The notes: a model not told the origin generated them from the letters alone. DNA of 19,721 bases from an uncultured Oscillospiraceae bacterium (GCA_934621665.1 CAKTUT010000009.1:1-19721), one strand, 5' to 3'; numbered from the stretch's first letter, positions 6,364 through 15,700 are shown. Made by a program: numbers and translations.

Positions 6364-7368
6364 TTATTCTTCCGTTTCGCTCTGCACAGCCGGCGCGGCA
6401 TTCTTATAGCGGCTGTAGGCCACCACGATGCGGCGGTTCGGCTCTGTACCGGTGGAGAATGTGGTCACATCGGGGTGATCCTGAAGCGCGGCATGGATGA
6501 CATGGCGCTCATAGGCGTTCATCGGCTCAAGGGTGATATTGCGGCGATAGCGCGTGACCTTGCCGGCCACCTTCTGCGCCAGGCGCTGAAGCGACTCCTC
6601 GCGCTTCAGGCGGTAATTCTCTGCGTCCACATTGATGCGGACGCGCTTGGCTGCGCCGCGGTTGACGGCATAGTTGCTCAGGTGCTGGATGGCGTCGAGC
6701 GTTTCGCCGCGGCGGCCAATCAGGATGCCGAGGTTCTCGCCGACCAGATCGACCATATAGGTGTCGTCCGCCGTTTTATAGGCATGCGGCACAGCATCAG
6801 AGCCCATATGTGCAAGCAGGCCCTTGATAAACGTCTCAATGCGCTCTTCCATCGAGCCGGGCTCGGCGGGCGCGTAGACCTTGGGCTCTGCCGGAACGGC
6901 GGGCGCTGTGGGCTGCTCACGGCGCGGCTGATCATTGCGCGGCTTGCGGGGCTGCTCGCTGCGTTCGCCGCGGTCATTGCGGCGCTGCTGCGGACGGCGG
7001 TCGCCGCGATCATTGCGCTCGGGACGGGCGGCGCGCGCCTGATTGTCAAGCGGCGGCTGCGGCTGGGGACGCGGTGCCGCGGGTGCTGCGGGCGCGATCA
7101 CACGCGGCGCTTCCTCCGGGGCAGGCGCGGCCTTTTTGGGCTTGCTGCGCGACGCAGAGGACAGCGCGGGCTTGGGCGTTTCCACCTCGTCGGGCACTTC
7201 ATACGTAACCTTTACCTTGGCCGGCTGCGCGCCGAAGCCAAGAAAACCGGATTTTGGATTGTCGAGTACCTCCACGGAAACACTGTCACGATCCATGCCC
7301 AGCTGCTCCAGCGCGTTTGTAATCGCCAGATCAATGGTTTTACCGGTCGCAGTGATAAACTTCTCCAT
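6364..7368 (-). CDS. jag: RNA-binding protein Jag/KhpB (SpoIIIJ-associated)
   Basis: A 334-residue protein with three parts. The Jag_N domain (1-58) includes NPKSGFLGFGAQPAKV. A long Pro/Arg/Asn-rich, probably disordered linker spans about 60-168. A C-terminal KH domain with GRRG (218-221) is followed by an R3H domain (about 270-320, R288xxxH292). Jag/KhpB binds RNA and, in other Firmicutes, works with KhpA and is tied to cell elongation and sporulation. Its RBS (GAGGAG) overlaps the end of yidC and only 3 bp separate the two genes, so translation is likely coupled. The linker is longer than in Bacillus homologues. Confidence 0.95.
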   Translation of the reverse strand: MEKFITATGKTIDLAITNALEQLGMDRDSVSVEVLDNPKSGFLGFGAQPAKVKVTYEVPDEVETPKPALSSASRSKPKKAAPAPEEAPRVIAPAAPAAPRPQPQPPLDNQARAARPERNDRGDRRPQQRRNDRGERSEQPRKPRNDQPRREQPTAPAVPAEPKVYAPAEPGSMEERIETFIKGLLAHMGSDAVPHAYKTADDTYMVDLVGENLGILIGRRGETLDAIQHLSNYAVNRGAAKRVRINVDAENYRLKREESLQRLAQKVAGKVTRYRRNITLEPMNAYERHVIHAALQDHPDVTTFSTGTEPNRRIVVAYSRYKNAAPAVQSETEE

Positions 7369-7371
7369 ATT

Positions 7372-8739
7372 TTACTCCTCGTTCTGTTCTGCGGCGTTGG
7401 ACTTCTTGTAGCGGTCGGGCTGATAGGCGCGGCCCTTGGCATACGGACGGTTCGAATCGCCGGACAGCGGCTTCTTTTCTTCTTCGTCGGGTTTGACCGG
7501 CGACTTTTTGGCCTCATACTCTCTGGCCGCTGCTGCAGCAGCTTCCTTTTCCTGCTGCTTCAGCTTTTTCTTGCTGACGTTATCCGTGATGCCGTCTGGG
7601 TTCTGCTCACGGCGAAGTGCGCGCTGACGCTCTTTTTCAGCCTCTTCTGCGCGCTTCTGTGCAGCACGAGCCTGACGCTCGGCGTCCTCCGCGTCATAGA
7701 TCTTGCGGAAATGAACCGTCAGGAAATAGTCCTGCACCGTGCCAAACACGGCCTGTGCAATCCAGTAGATAGAGATGGCAGCCGGCATGGAGTAGCCGAT
7801 CCACAGCGAAACCAGCGGCATCATCAGCATCATGGTGGTATTGGTCTGGTTAGCGGTCTTGGTGGCCTCGTCGTCCTGTTCGCCGTCGGCGTTGGTAGCG
7901 ACCTTGTTGTTCATCTTCTGGCTGATCAGCATCGACAGCATCTGTGAGCCGCCCGACAGCAGCGGAATGAGGAACAGACCGATCTGTGCCCAGCCGGGAT
8001 TCTGCCATTTCCAGAATGCAAACGTGGGGATTTCAGCCAGATTCACGCCGAGGAAGTCAAAGTGGATCTCACGCAGGTTAGCGCCCGCGGTGACAGCCAG
8101 CTCCTTGAGCTCGGCGGCATATTCGTGCAGATGGCTGGTGGCCAGCAGCTGCGCATAATAGGAATTGCTGCCCAGATCAACGCCGCGCGCCTGAATATAG
8201 GCGACGATGGCCTCGGAGACCGAGCGCGAGTTGTGCAGCATATACGTCAGCGGTTCGCGGATGACATAGTACAGCGGCAGCAAGATGAGTAACGGGATAA
8301 ACGACCACAGACAGCCGCCGGTGGTGGAGACGCCCTCTTCTTTATAAAGCGCCATAACCTCCTGCTGATACTTCTGCTTGTCGTCGCCGTACTGAACCTC
8401 AAGCGCCTTGACCATAGGAGAGATTCGTGACATCTTCAGCATACTTTTCTTGCTCTTGACGCTCATCGGGAACAGGACGAGCTTGACAATAAGCGAGAAC
8501 AGCAGCAGCGCCACGCCGTAGTTGTTGGAAAAGTTATACAGCCAGTCAAGCAGATAACCAAACGGGACGCGGATGATGTCGGAAATGCTGGTGTTGTCCT
8601 TTGTCGCTTCTGCTGCCGCCTCGGCAGCTTCTGCGGGCTCCATACCCTCATAGGCGTTTGCCGGCGCCGATTGCACGGCGCAGGCAGTCAGCGAGAGCAT
8701 CAGGAGCAGGACGAGGAACAATGCGAGAAATCGTTTCAT
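7372..8739 (-). CDS. yidC: Membrane protein insertase YidC/SpoIIIJ (lipoprotein type)
   Basis: A 455-residue insertase of the YidC/Oxa1/Alb3 family, which folds and inserts membrane proteins with or without SecYEG. The N terminus is a lipoprotein signal with lipobox L-T-A-C20, as in Gram-positive SpoIIIJ. The insertase core runs from about 55 to 345 with IVKLVLFPMSVKSKKSM after the first membrane segment, and TGGCLWSFIPLLILLPLYY. The groove position usually held by Arg is Lys (K86). The tail (about 350-455) is a charged, Ala/Glu/Lys-rich extension likely to be helical and to contact ribosomes. The start at 8739 has GGAGG seven bases upstream; the frame is open further, to 8880, without an RBS or signal peptide. 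Confidence 0.95.
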   Translation of the reverse strand: MKRFLALFLVLLLMLSLTACAVQSAPANAYEGMEPAEAAEAAAEATKDNTSISDIIRVPFGYLLDWLYNFSNNYGVALLLFSLIVKLVLFPMSVKSKKSMLKMSRISPMVKALEVQYGDDKQKYQQEVMALYKEEGVSTTGGCLWSFIPLLILLPLYYVIREPLTYMLHNSRSVSEAIVAYIQARGVDLGSNSYYAQLLATSHLHEYAAELKELAVTAGANLREIHFDFLGVNLAEIPTFAFWKWQNPGWAQIGLFLIPLLSGGSQMLSMLISQKMNNKVATNADGEQDDEATKTANQTNTTMMLMMPLVSLWIGYSMPAAISIYWIAQAVFGTVQDYFLTVHFRKIYDAEDAERQARAAQKRAEEAEKERQRALRREQNPDGITDNVSKKKLKQQEKEAAAAAAREYEAKKSPVKPDEEEKKPLSGDSNRPYAKGRAYQPDRYKKSNAAEQNEE

Positions 8740-8788
8740 TCGTTTTCCTCCGTAGTGGGGATGCCGGGATGCGGCAAAGGCCGCCGCC

Positions 8789-9001
8789 CTAGGGCACCGG
8801 ATCAAAGTAGTCACCCTTGTAGAAAGGGTTGCACCGCAAAAGCCGCCGCAACGCCATCCATCCGCCTTTCCATGCCCCATATTTGCCGATGGCCTCCAGC
8901 GCGTACTGTGAGCACGTGGGGCTGAAACGGCATCTGGGGGGAAACGCGGGTGAAATGTGCCTTTGATAAAAGCGGATCATGGCCAGCATCAGAGATTTCA
9001 T
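8789..9001 (-). CDS. yidD: Membrane protein insertion efficiency factor YidD
   Basis: A 70-residue basic protein with the YidD signature: [20 protein letters not shown], then [34 protein letters not shown]. It carries three cysteines (in RCRF, PTCS and LRCN). YidD sits at the inner membrane and assists YidC-dependent insertion. Its ATG overlaps the rnpA stop by 4 bases (ATGA), so translation is coupled, and yidC follows after 49 bp. This is the classic rnpA-yidD-yidC order. Confidence 0.95.
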   Translation of the reverse strand: MKSLMLAMIRFYQRHISPAFPPRCRFSPTCSQYALEAIGKYGAWKGGWMALRRLLRCNPFYKGDYFDPVP

Positions 9002-9357
9002 GACTTATCTGGTTCTTTTTCTTCGCGCAGCAGTCCAAGCTTCTCAGCAAGCGAAAGATATGCCTTTTCCAGCTCCTGATACGGCGCGTCGATGGCGCGG
9101 CTTCGCGCCACGACCACAATATCGTAGCCGCAGCGGAATTCCTGCTCATGCAATCGGTAGATTTCGCGCAGGCGGCGGCGGACACGGTTGCGATAGACGG
9201 CGTGCGCCAGCTTTGCGCTGACGGTCAGGCCGATCCGGTTTTCGTGCTGGCCGTTCCTGCGGCAATAGATGACCAGATACCGGTTGGCGCAGCTTGCGCC
9301 CTTGTGATACAGCCGGCGGAAAATGTGGCTGTATTTTAGGGATCTGGAAAACTGCAT
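8998..9357 (-). CDS. rnpA: Ribonuclease P protein component
   Basis: A 119-residue basic protein with the RNase P protein signature [20 protein letters not shown] followed by RRRLREIYR (the RNR motif), and a central [12 protein letters not shown] strand. RnpA binds the catalytic RNA and helps recognise the 5' leader of pre-tRNA. The ATG follows GGGAGG with 4-5 bases. It lies 104 bp downstream of rpmH and overlaps yidD by 4 bases. The length is normal for the family. Confidence 0.96.
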   Translation of the reverse strand: MQFSRSLKYSHIFRRLYHKGASCANRYLVIYCRRNGQHENRIGLTVSAKLAHAVYRNRVRRRLREIYRLHEQEFRCGYDIVVVARSRAIDAPYQELEKAYLSLAEKLGLLREEKEPDKS

Positions 9358-9461
9358 ACGTGCCTCCCGGAAAAAATCTCTGATAAACGGATGGGGCGAA
9401 CAGAACTGCGTCCATTCACCCCTGTTATTGCCTGGCGGTATATGCGGTCATGGCTGGCCGA

Positions 9462-9602
9462 TTAGGCGGAGAGCTTTGCTCTGCCCTTAGCACGGCGGCG
9501 GGCAAGAACCTTGCGGCCGTTGGCGGTAGCCATTCTCTTTCTGAAACCGTGAACTTTGGATCTGTGGCGCTTCTTGGGCTGATAGGTACGAACAGTTGCC
9601 AT
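9462..9602 (-). CDS. rpmH: 50S ribosomal protein L34
   Basis: A 46-residue, highly basic protein: [20 protein letters not shown], then [20 protein letters not shown] and RAKLSA. This is the typical L34 pattern (YQP..R.R...HGFR.RM.T..GRKVL..RR.KGR..L), with an N terminus about two residues longer than usual. The ATG follows AGGAGGTGTAGAAA. It is the first gene of the rpmH-rnpA-yidD-yidC-jag cluster and is under the promoter at 9714-9743. Confidence 0.97.
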   Translation of the reverse strand: MATVRTYQPKKRHRSKVHGFRKRMATANGRKVLARRRAKGRAKLSA

Positions 9603-9713
9603 TTTTCTACACCTCCTGTAAAAATATGCTCAACAGCTGCTTTCGCAGCCGCAGCGAGTCTTATTTGGCGCATTCCACGCAAAAATGCATAGGTGCGCAG
9701 CAATGCAGATACT

Positions 9714-9743
9714 ATTATACCGGATAGAGGTACAAGGTGTCAA
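9714..9743 (-). promoter_or_regulatory. Strong promoter of the rpmH cluster
   Basis: On the minus strand a perfect TTGACA (plus 9738-9743) and a perfect TATAAT (plus 9714-9719) are 18 bases apart. The rpmH ATG is about 110 bp downstream, giving a leader of roughly 100 bases in which AGCTGCTTTCGCAGC-type pairing (CAGCTGC/GCAGC near 9636-9652) is visible. Confidence 0.88.
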
Positions 9744-9834
9744 ATGTTTTTTTCCTTTTTCCCTGCTTCGGTGCAACTTTGTCTGATCTTGTGGCGCAGC
9801 GGCAGGACACGGACTATATCTGGTGCTGAATTTG

Positions 9835-11037
9835 TCAGCGTTTTTGTGCAAGAGGCTTGCTTTTCTGCTGCCGGTCAAGCAGGTCGATGAGAATCGGGTT
9901 TGAGAGCATAAAGCCCTTGGGCGTCAGATGCCAGCGGCCGTTTTCCAAAACGGCCAGTCCGTCCTTTTGCAGCTCCTGAAGCCGCTTTTCAATCGGCGCA
10001 AACGGCAGCAGGAACGAGCGCGTATACTCGCCCTCCTCCACACCGTCCACCGTGCGCAGCCGCAGCATCAGATACTCGCCCGCGCGCTCGCGCAGCGGGA
10101 CAGACTCACACTCAGAAAGGACGATGCCCTTTTCGGCAATGCCCTTGATATACTTTTCAAGGTTCGCCTCAATCGTAAAGCGCTTTCCGGCAAAGTCGGA
10201 TGCAGCGCACGGACCAAAGCCCAGATACTCGTCGCCCACCCAGTATTTCATGTTGTGGCGGCAGACAAAGCCATCGCGCGCAAAATTGGAAATTTCATAC
10301 TGGTGATAGCCAAACGACTCAAGCGTCTCAACCGCATAGAAATACATATCGGCCTGTGCGTCGTCATCGGGCAGGTTGGCGCAGTCCTTATAGTCATACA
10401 GCGGTGTGCCGGGCTCAACCTTGAGACCATAGCACGAGATGTGGTCAGCCTTGAGGTCGATGACGTTGCGCAGCGTCTGCATCCACTGCTCGCGGCTCTG
10501 ATTCGGCAGGCCGAACATCAGATCAACCGACACATTGTCAAAGCCCGCGCGCCGCGCAAGCGAAACGGCCTGCTGCGCCTGCTTATAATTGTGCGGCCGG
10601 CCGATGGCCTTGAGCTGCTCGTCCACATCCGTCTGCACGCCGATGGAAATGCGGTTGAAGCCTGCGCGCCGCAGGCGCATAAGCATCGGCAGCGTTACAG
10701 AATCGGGATTTGCTTCCAGCGTGACCTCGGCATCGCGGCTGACGTCAAAGCGCCGGTCGATCTCGGCGAAAATCCGGCTCAATCCGGCTGCGCCGAAGAA
10801 TGACGGCGTACCGCCGCCAAAGTAGACGGTGTCCACCTCATAGCCTGCGGCGCTTGGCGCGGATTCACGGATGTGCGCCAGAACGGCTGCCAGATACTTA
10901 TCCATCAGCTCGCCGCTGCGCGCGCCGGGGATGGAGTAGAAGTCGCAGTATTCACATTTGCTGCGGCAGAACGGCACGTGCACGTAAATGCCGAGCGGTT
11001 TTTTCTTTTGTGTGGGTTGGGAATTACCCAGAAGCAT
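9835..11037 (-). CDS. hemW: Radical SAM protein HemW (heme chaperone, HemN-like)
   Basis: A 400-residue radical SAM protein. The Fe-S motif CRSKCEYC has cysteines at 24, 28 and 31 (CxxxCxxC) followed by D-F; the F in place of the extra Cys of true HemN (CxxCxC) points to HemW, a heme-binding chaperone rather than coproporphyrinogen dehydrogenase. GGGTP at 74-78 and the C-terminal HemN-type domain (from about 300) are present. The chosen ATG (11037) follows AAAGGAG. The longer frame to 11112 would start inside a dispersed repeat. The neighbouring lepA-hemW order is common in Firmicutes. No clear terminator follows it. Confidence 0.93.
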   Translation of the reverse strand: MLLGNSQPTQKKKPLGIYVHVPFCRSKCEYCDFYSIPGARSGELMDKYLAAVLAHIRESAPSAAGYEVDTVYFGGGTPSFFGAAGLSRIFAEIDRRFDVSRDAEVTLEANPDSVTLPMLMRLRRAGFNRISIGVQTDVDEQLKAIGRPHNYKQAQQAVSLARRAGFDNVSVDLMFGLPNQSREQWMQTLRNVIDLKADHISCYGLKVEPGTPLYDYKDCANLPDDDAQADMYFYAVETLESFGYHQYEISNFARDGFVCRHNMKYWVGDEYLGFGPCAASDFAGKRFTIEANLEKYIKGIAEKGIVLSECESVPLRERAGEYLMLRLRTVDGVEEGEYTRSFLLPFAPIEKRLQELQKDGLAVLENGRWHLTPKGFMLSNPILIDLLDRQQKSKPLAQKR

Positions 11038-11084
11038 GGCGATGCTCCTTTCCTTGTTAATGCTGCACATAACGCCGCAGCCTG

Positions 11085-11141
11085 CTGTAGGGGTGGTAAT
11101 AATCGCATGCATTGGGCAGACAGAGTCGTCCGCCCCTACAG
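11085..11141. repeat. GTAGGGG-family element with terminal inverted repeats
   Basis: CTGTAGGGGTGG (11085-11096) and CCGCCCCTACAG (11130-11141) are near-perfect inverted ends (one mismatch) around a 33-base centre. The last 17 bases are identical to 169-185. It occupies the lepA-hemW gap and supplies the false upstream extension of the hemW frame. Confidence 0.75.
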
Positions 11142-11185
11142 GACATTCTCATGTAAGAGTGGTCAGAGCTCTCCGTCCCCGCATC

Positions 11186-11207
11186 AACAGGGACATTCGT
11201 CCCTGTT
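11186..11207 (-). repeat. Palindrome overlapping the lepA stop codon
   Basis: AACAGGGAC (11186-11194) and GTCCCTGTT (11199-11207) form a perfect 9-bp stem with a 4-base loop. It begins within the lepA TAA codon. No T-run follows on the minus strand, so it is probably not a full terminator; it may protect the mRNA 3' end or be another dispersed palindrome. Confidence 0.6.
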
Positions 11208-13011
11208 ATTCGTCGAGCTTGAGCACGGCCATGAACGCCTCGGACGGCACAGAGACCGTTCCGAAGGTGCGCATCCGCTTCTTGCCCTCCTTCTGCTTTT
11301 CCAGCAGCTTTTTTTTCCGGGTGATGTCGCCGCCGTAGCACTTGGCCAGCACGTCCTTGCGCAGCGCCTTGATCGTCTCGCGCGCAATGACCTTGCCGCC
11401 GATGGCGGCCTGCACCGGAATTTCAAACATCTGGCGCGGGATATTTTCCTTCAGCTTTTCGCAAATACGCCGCGCGCGCGCGTAGGCGTTGTCCGAGAAG
11501 AGAATAAAGCTCAGCGCGTCCACAATCTCGCCGTTGAGCAGGATGTCCAGCTTCACGAGCTTTGACGGCCGGTAGCCCTCCAGCTCATAGTCCAGTGACC
11601 CGTAGCCGCGCGTGCGGCTCTTGAGCGCGTCAAAGAAGTCATAGATAATCTCGTTCAGCGGCATGGAATAGTGCAGCTCCACACGCCGCGGGTCAAGATA
11701 CGTCATATCCTTATACTCGCCGCGGCGGTTGGTGCAAAGCTCCATGATCGCGCCCACGTACTCCGGCGGCGTGAGGATATTGGCCTTGGCATACGGCTCC
11801 TCCGACGAGGCGATTTCCGCCGGATCGGGATAGTTGAGCGGCGTATACACCTCAATCGTCGTGCCATCGGTTTTGGTTACGCGGTAGACGACGTTCGGCG
11901 CGGTGGTAATGAGATCCAGATTATATTCCCGCTCCAGCCGCTCCAGGATAATCTCCATGTGCAGCAGTCCCAAAAAGCCGCAGCGGAAGCCAAAGCCCAG
12001 CGCAATGGAGTTTTCCTGCGTAAAGCTCATCGACGCGTCGTTGAGCTTCAGCTTTTCCAGCGCGTCGCGCAGGTCTCCGTACTTTGAGCCGTCGGCGGGA
12101 TATACGCCCGAAAAGACCATGGGCTGCGCCTCTTTATAGCCGGGCAGCGCCTCGGCGGCAGGATTTTCCGCACCGGTGATCGTGTCGCCCACGCGCGTGT
12201 CGGACACGGTCTTGATGGAGGCCGTCAGATAGCCGACCTCGCCCGCGCCCAGCGCCTCGGCCGGACGCATTCCGAACGGGTGGAGATAACCGACCTCCAC
12301 AACCTTATAGACTGCGCCGGAGGCCATCATCTTGATGTCCATGCCGGGCTTTACCACGCCGTTGACCACGCGCATATAGACAATCGCGCCGCGGTAGGAG
12401 TCATACTGGCTGTCAAAAATCAGGCACTGAAGCGGCGCTTCGCGGTCGCCCTTTGGCGCGGGCACGCCGTTTACCACCATTTCAAGGACGCTGTGGATGT
12501 TGATGCCGTTTTTCGCCGAAATTTCCGGCGCATCCATGGCTGGAATGCCGATCACATCCTCAATTTCGTGCTTGACCTCCTCCGGCCGCGCGGCAGGAAG
12601 ATCAATTTTGTTGATAACCGGCAGAACCTCCAGATCGTTGTCGATGGCAAGATACGTGTTTGCAAGCGTCTGCGCCTCAATACCCTGCGACGCGTCCACA
12701 ACCAGCACCGCGCCCTCGCATGCCGACAGGCTTCGCGAGACCTCATAGTTAAAGTCCACGTGACCCGGCGTATCAATCAGGTTCAGCACATAGTCCTCGC
12801 CGTTATCGGCGTGATAGTCCAGACGCACAGCGCGCGCCTTAATGGTGATCCCGCGCTCGCGCTCCAGATCCATTGAGTCGAGCACCTGCTCGGACATCTC
12901 GCGCTTTTCCAGCGTATGGCAGGCCTCCAGCAGCCGGTCGGCCAGCGTGGATTTGCCGTGGTCAATGTGCGCGACAATCGAAAAATTTCGGATTTTGGAA
13001 ATATCGGTCAT
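11206..13011 (-). CDS. lepA: Elongation factor 4 (LepA), ribosomal back-translocase GTPase
   Basis: A 601-residue translational GTPase of full family length. The G motifs are [14 protein letters not shown] (P-loop), RERGITIKA (switch I), DTPGHVDF (switch II) and NKIDLP. The C-terminal half has the LepA-specific domain ([20 protein letters not shown] onwards and the basic [20 protein letters not shown] end) instead of the EF-G domain IV. EF4 acts on stalled or mistranslocated ribosomes and in ribosome biogenesis. The ATG follows AGGAG with 9 bases. It comes 54 bp after mrdA, with no terminator between, so it is probably in the same transcript. Confidence 0.98.
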   Translation of the reverse strand: MTDISKIRNFSIVAHIDHGKSTLADRLLEACHTLEKREMSEQVLDSMDLERERGITIKARAVRLDYHADNGEDYVLNLIDTPGHVDFNYEVSRSLSACEGAVLVVDASQGIEAQTLANTYLAIDNDLEVLPVINKIDLPAARPEEVKHEIEDVIGIPAMDAPEISAKNGINIHSVLEMVVNGVPAPKGDREAPLQCLIFDSQYDSYRGAIVYMRVVNGVVKPGMDIKMMASGAVYKVVEVGYLHPFGMRPAEALGAGEVGYLTASIKTVSDTRVGDTITGAENPAAEALPGYKEAQPMVFSGVYPADGSKYGDLRDALEKLKLNDASMSFTQENSIALGFGFRCGFLGLLHMEIILERLEREYNLDLITTAPNVVYRVTKTDGTTIEVYTPLNYPDPAEIASSEEPYAKANILTPPEYVGAIMELCTNRRGEYKDMTYLDPRRVELHYSMPLNEIIYDFFDALKSRTRGYGSLDYELEGYRPSKLVKLDILLNGEIVDALSFILFSDNAYARARRICEKLKENIPRQMFEIPVQAAIGGKVIARETIKALRKDVLAKCYGGDITRKKKLLEKQKEGKKRMRTFGTVSVPSEAFMAVLKLDE

Positions 13012-13065
13012 AGAAAGGCGCTCCTAGTTAACAGAATAAGCGTTATCAGCGTTTGCGTTTGATGA

Positions 13066-15159
13066 TTACTGCGCGATATTTTCCCGCGCGGCGGTTTCAT
13101 ACTTGGTGCTGGTGGAGAAGTAGGCGTCCAGAATCGGGATGCAGACATTTGCAAGGTTGCCGCCCTGCGCGCCCTTTTCCACGTATACGGCGATGGCAAT
13201 CTCGGGATTGTCCGCCGGCGCGTACAGGACGAACGAAGCATGGTCAGAGCCGCTGTGCTCGTTGCCCCACTGTGCCGTACCGGTTTTACAGGCCACCTTG
13301 ATGGGGTAGTTTGCCAGATACTGCGCCGCAGTACCCTTGGTTGCGACAAGCTCCATGCCGGTATGGACGCAGTCAAGCGCCTCGTCGGAGATATCCAGCT
13401 CGCTTGCAACCGTTGGCATATGCTCCTCAATGAGTTCCTGATAGTCCCATGAAACAACGCGCGAGAGGAACGTAGCCTTATACCGCACGCCGCCGTTTGC
13501 AAGCGCCGAGGTATAGCACACCATCTGCACGGGGGTAAATTTGTTATCAGACTGGCCGATGGCGGCCTGAATGATATCCGCACCGTACCAGCCGGCCTGA
13601 TCGCCGGTATAGAGCGCTTTCTTCGTCTCGGCATTGGCGCGTGTGCCGGTGTGCTCCGGCAGCTCCACGCCCGTGCTCTCGCCAAGGCCAAGCGCCTTGG
13701 CCACCTCGTCCAGCGGGTCTTTGCCGGTCGCGCCGTAGTAGTTGTTATACGTCAGGCGGCCGATTTCATAGAAGTAGTAGTTACACGACTCCTGCAGAGC
13801 CTGCTGCATATTCACCGTGCCGTGCGTTGTCTGTGTGCTTGTCCAGACGTAGCACTTCGGCATATATCCATAGTCCTTATAGTAGTCATACACACCCTTG
13901 TCGGTGATCTCATAGTACTCGCTGAAGCCGCCAAGGTCAATGGCCGCAATCGACGTGACCATCTTATAGATTGAGCCCGGCCAGTACTCCGCGTCCAGCG
14001 CGCGATTATAAAGCGGGGCGTATTTGTCCTTGGAAAGCTCGTTATAGTCCTGATTGAACGTGGACAGGTCATAGCTTGGATAGCTGACGCAGGCGAGAAT
14101 CTCGCCGGTCTTTACCTGCTGGACGACGACTGCACCGCCCTCGGCGTCCTTTCCCTCGCTCTTACGGCCAACGCCGTTTTCGCGCAGGTTCAAAATTACG
14201 CTTTCCAGTGCCTGCTCGGCAACAGCCTGTAGGGAAATGTCGATTGTCAGCTCCACGTTATTGCCCGGCTGCGGACGAGATTCAAAGTGTTCCTCCAGAA
14301 TGTCGCCGCTTGTTGATACTGTAGTGTATTTGACGCCGCTTTCGCCGTGGAGATAGTCCTCAAACGCCCGCTCGATGCCGGTTTTGCCGATAAGCGCATT
14401 CATGGCATAGCCCTTTTCGCGGTATTCGTCGGCCTCCTCGGCGTAGATCGGGCCGATGCTGCCCAGCAGATGCGCGGCGGACTTTGTGTGGTATTCACGA
14501 ACCGTGCCGGTTTCCACAATAACGCCCGGGACGCCAAGCTCCATCACGGCGGCCAGATCCTCCGCCGCCACGTCGGTTGCCAGCGTGTAGTTTTCAAGGC
14601 CGATGCCGTCAATGCTTCGCAGCTCCAGCTCATAGCGCACGGAGATAACACGGTACGCCTGATCGAGATCCCAATCGTCGGGGATGGAATAGTCGCGCCG
14701 CAGATTTTTCATCAGCGTCTGCGCCGAGATATCCAGATCATAGCTGTGCGACGAAAGGAACGTGCGGAAATAATCCTGCCACGAATTGCTCAGCGTGTCC
14801 ATCTCGTATTCGTATGGCCGCGTGGAGGTGACGGGGAAGTGGCTTTGATAGTCGATGCCCAGCTTGTCGCACAGATCGAGCAGCGATAAAAGCTTGTCGT
14901 TTGCGGATTTGGTGTTGAACAGGACAAAGTTGATAATCGAGAGGTTATAGCTTGCGCGGTTTGAGATAAGGACATTGCCGTTTCGGTCAAGGATATTGCC
15001 GCGCGCAGCCTCCACCACCGTCCGGTAGGTCATGGAGTTGGCGTCAGCCTGCACCTCCTCGGCAAAGACCAGCTTATAAAGCCGCAGTGAGAACAGTCCC
15101 AACAGCACCACAACCATCGTGATAAATGCAATCGTCCGGATACGGATACGTCTGATCAT
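13066..15159 (-). CDS. mrdA: Penicillin-binding protein 2 (class B transpeptidase, MrdA type)
   Basis: A 697-residue class B PBP with an N-terminal membrane anchor (about 8-32), a PBP dimerisation domain starting with RGNILDRNG (53-61), and a transpeptidase domain. The active-site motifs are complete: SIYK (S396 nucleophile, K399), SCN (458-460) and KTG (625-627). It cross-links peptidoglycan outside the membrane. Lying directly behind mreC and mreD, with a 4-base ATGA overlap with mreD, it is most likely the elongation-specific PBP2 rather than the division or sporulation class B PBP. No PASTA domain is seen. The RBS is a weak AAAGGCGGG. Confidence 0.95.
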   Translation of the reverse strand: MIRRIRIRTIAFITMVVVLLGLFSLRLYKLVFAEEVQADANSMTYRTVVEAARGNILDRNGNVLISNRASYNLSIINFVLFNTKSANDKLLSLLDLCDKLGIDYQSHFPVTSTRPYEYEMDTLSNSWQDYFRTFLSSHSYDLDISAQTLMKNLRRDYSIPDDWDLDQAYRVISVRYELELRSIDGIGLENYTLATDVAAEDLAAVMELGVPGVIVETGTVREYHTKSAAHLLGSIGPIYAEEADEYREKGYAMNALIGKTGIERAFEDYLHGESGVKYTTVSTSGDILEEHFESRPQPGNNVELTIDISLQAVAEQALESVILNLRENGVGRKSEGKDAEGGAVVVQQVKTGEILACVSYPSYDLSTFNQDYNELSKDKYAPLYNRALDAEYWPGSIYKMVTSIAAIDLGGFSEYYEITDKGVYDYYKDYGYMPKCYVWTSTQTTHGTVNMQQALQESCNYYFYEIGRLTYNNYYGATGKDPLDEVAKALGLGESTGVELPEHTGTRANAETKKALYTGDQAGWYGADIIQAAIGQSDNKFTPVQMVCYTSALANGGVRYKATFLSRVVSWDYQELIEEHMPTVASELDISDEALDCVHTGMELVATKGTAAQYLANYPIKVACKTGTAQWGNEHSGSDHASFVLYAPADNPEIAIAVYVEKGAQGGNLANVCIPILDAYFSTSTKYETAARENIAQ

Positions 15160-15659
15160 GAATTACTACCCGCCTTTCGGATGAGCCATGCAGCCAGCAT
15201 AATCGGCGGGCAGGCCAGCATGGAAAAAAGGATCTGCGTCAAAAGCGGCCACAGCGCCTCTGTGCCGCTCTGGCCGAGATACGCCTTGAACGCCAGCAGC
15301 GTCAGCTGGCACACCAGAAGTGCCATCAGGCTCATCATCAGCGCAGAGACCAGATTCCGGTTAAAAAACCGCTCGCACAAATAGCCCGCAAATACGGCGC
15401 ACAGTGTGCACAGCACAATCATCAGACCGCCGCCGTCCGCGCCGCTCAGGCACCAGAATACGCCCGTGACAAGTCCAAATATACCGCCGTCTTCCGCGCC
15501 GGTGTACATTGCCACGCACGCAAGTGTCACCGGCACAAGGCACAGCTTGCTGCTAAAAAAGCGTGCGTGTCCGAACACCACCGTCTGCAAGACCATAATC
15601 ATCAGCATCAAAGCGCCATAGAGCGCCCACATCAGGGCGTTTTTATATCTTGCCTGCAT
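15156..15659 (-). CDS. mreD: Rod shape-determining protein MreD
   Basis: A 167-residue, almost wholly hydrophobic protein with about five membrane segments, matching MreD in size and position. It starts MQARYKNALMWALYGALMLM and contains FSSKLCLVPVTLACVAMYTG, similar to the family's conserved N-terminal half. MreD is part of the elongasome, next to MreC and PBP2. The call leans on context since MreD sequences diverge strongly. The ATG follows AAAGGAG. It lies 41 bp after mreC and overlaps mrdA by 4 bases. Confidence 0.88.
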   Translation of the reverse strand: MQARYKNALMWALYGALMLMIMVLQTVVFGHARFFSSKLCLVPVTLACVAMYTGAEDGGIFGLVTGVFWCLSGADGGGLMIVLCTLCAVFAGYLCERFFNRNLVSALMMSLMALLVCQLTLLAFKAYLGQSGTEALWPLLTQILFSMLACPPIMLAAWLIRKAGSNS

Positions 15660-15700
15660 AGGCGCTCCTTTCCGGCATATGCCTTGTGTCTACTCCCCGC

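Noticed and set aside
6475..7947. Long plus-strand open frame (490 codons) opposite jag and yidC
   Set aside because: It is antisense to two well-recognised genes, has low-complexity Leu/Arg/Ala-rich sequence, no recognisable domain, and is explained by the GC-rich codon use of the real genes.
9603..9834. Possible replication origin upstream of rpmH
   Set aside because: No TTATCCACA-like DnaA boxes, no AT-rich unwinding block and no dnaA; the region is explained by the rpmH promoter and leader.
11038..11112. N-terminal extension of hemW to 11112
   Set aside because: It begins in a dispersed repeat; a proper RBS precedes 11037 and family homology starts after it.
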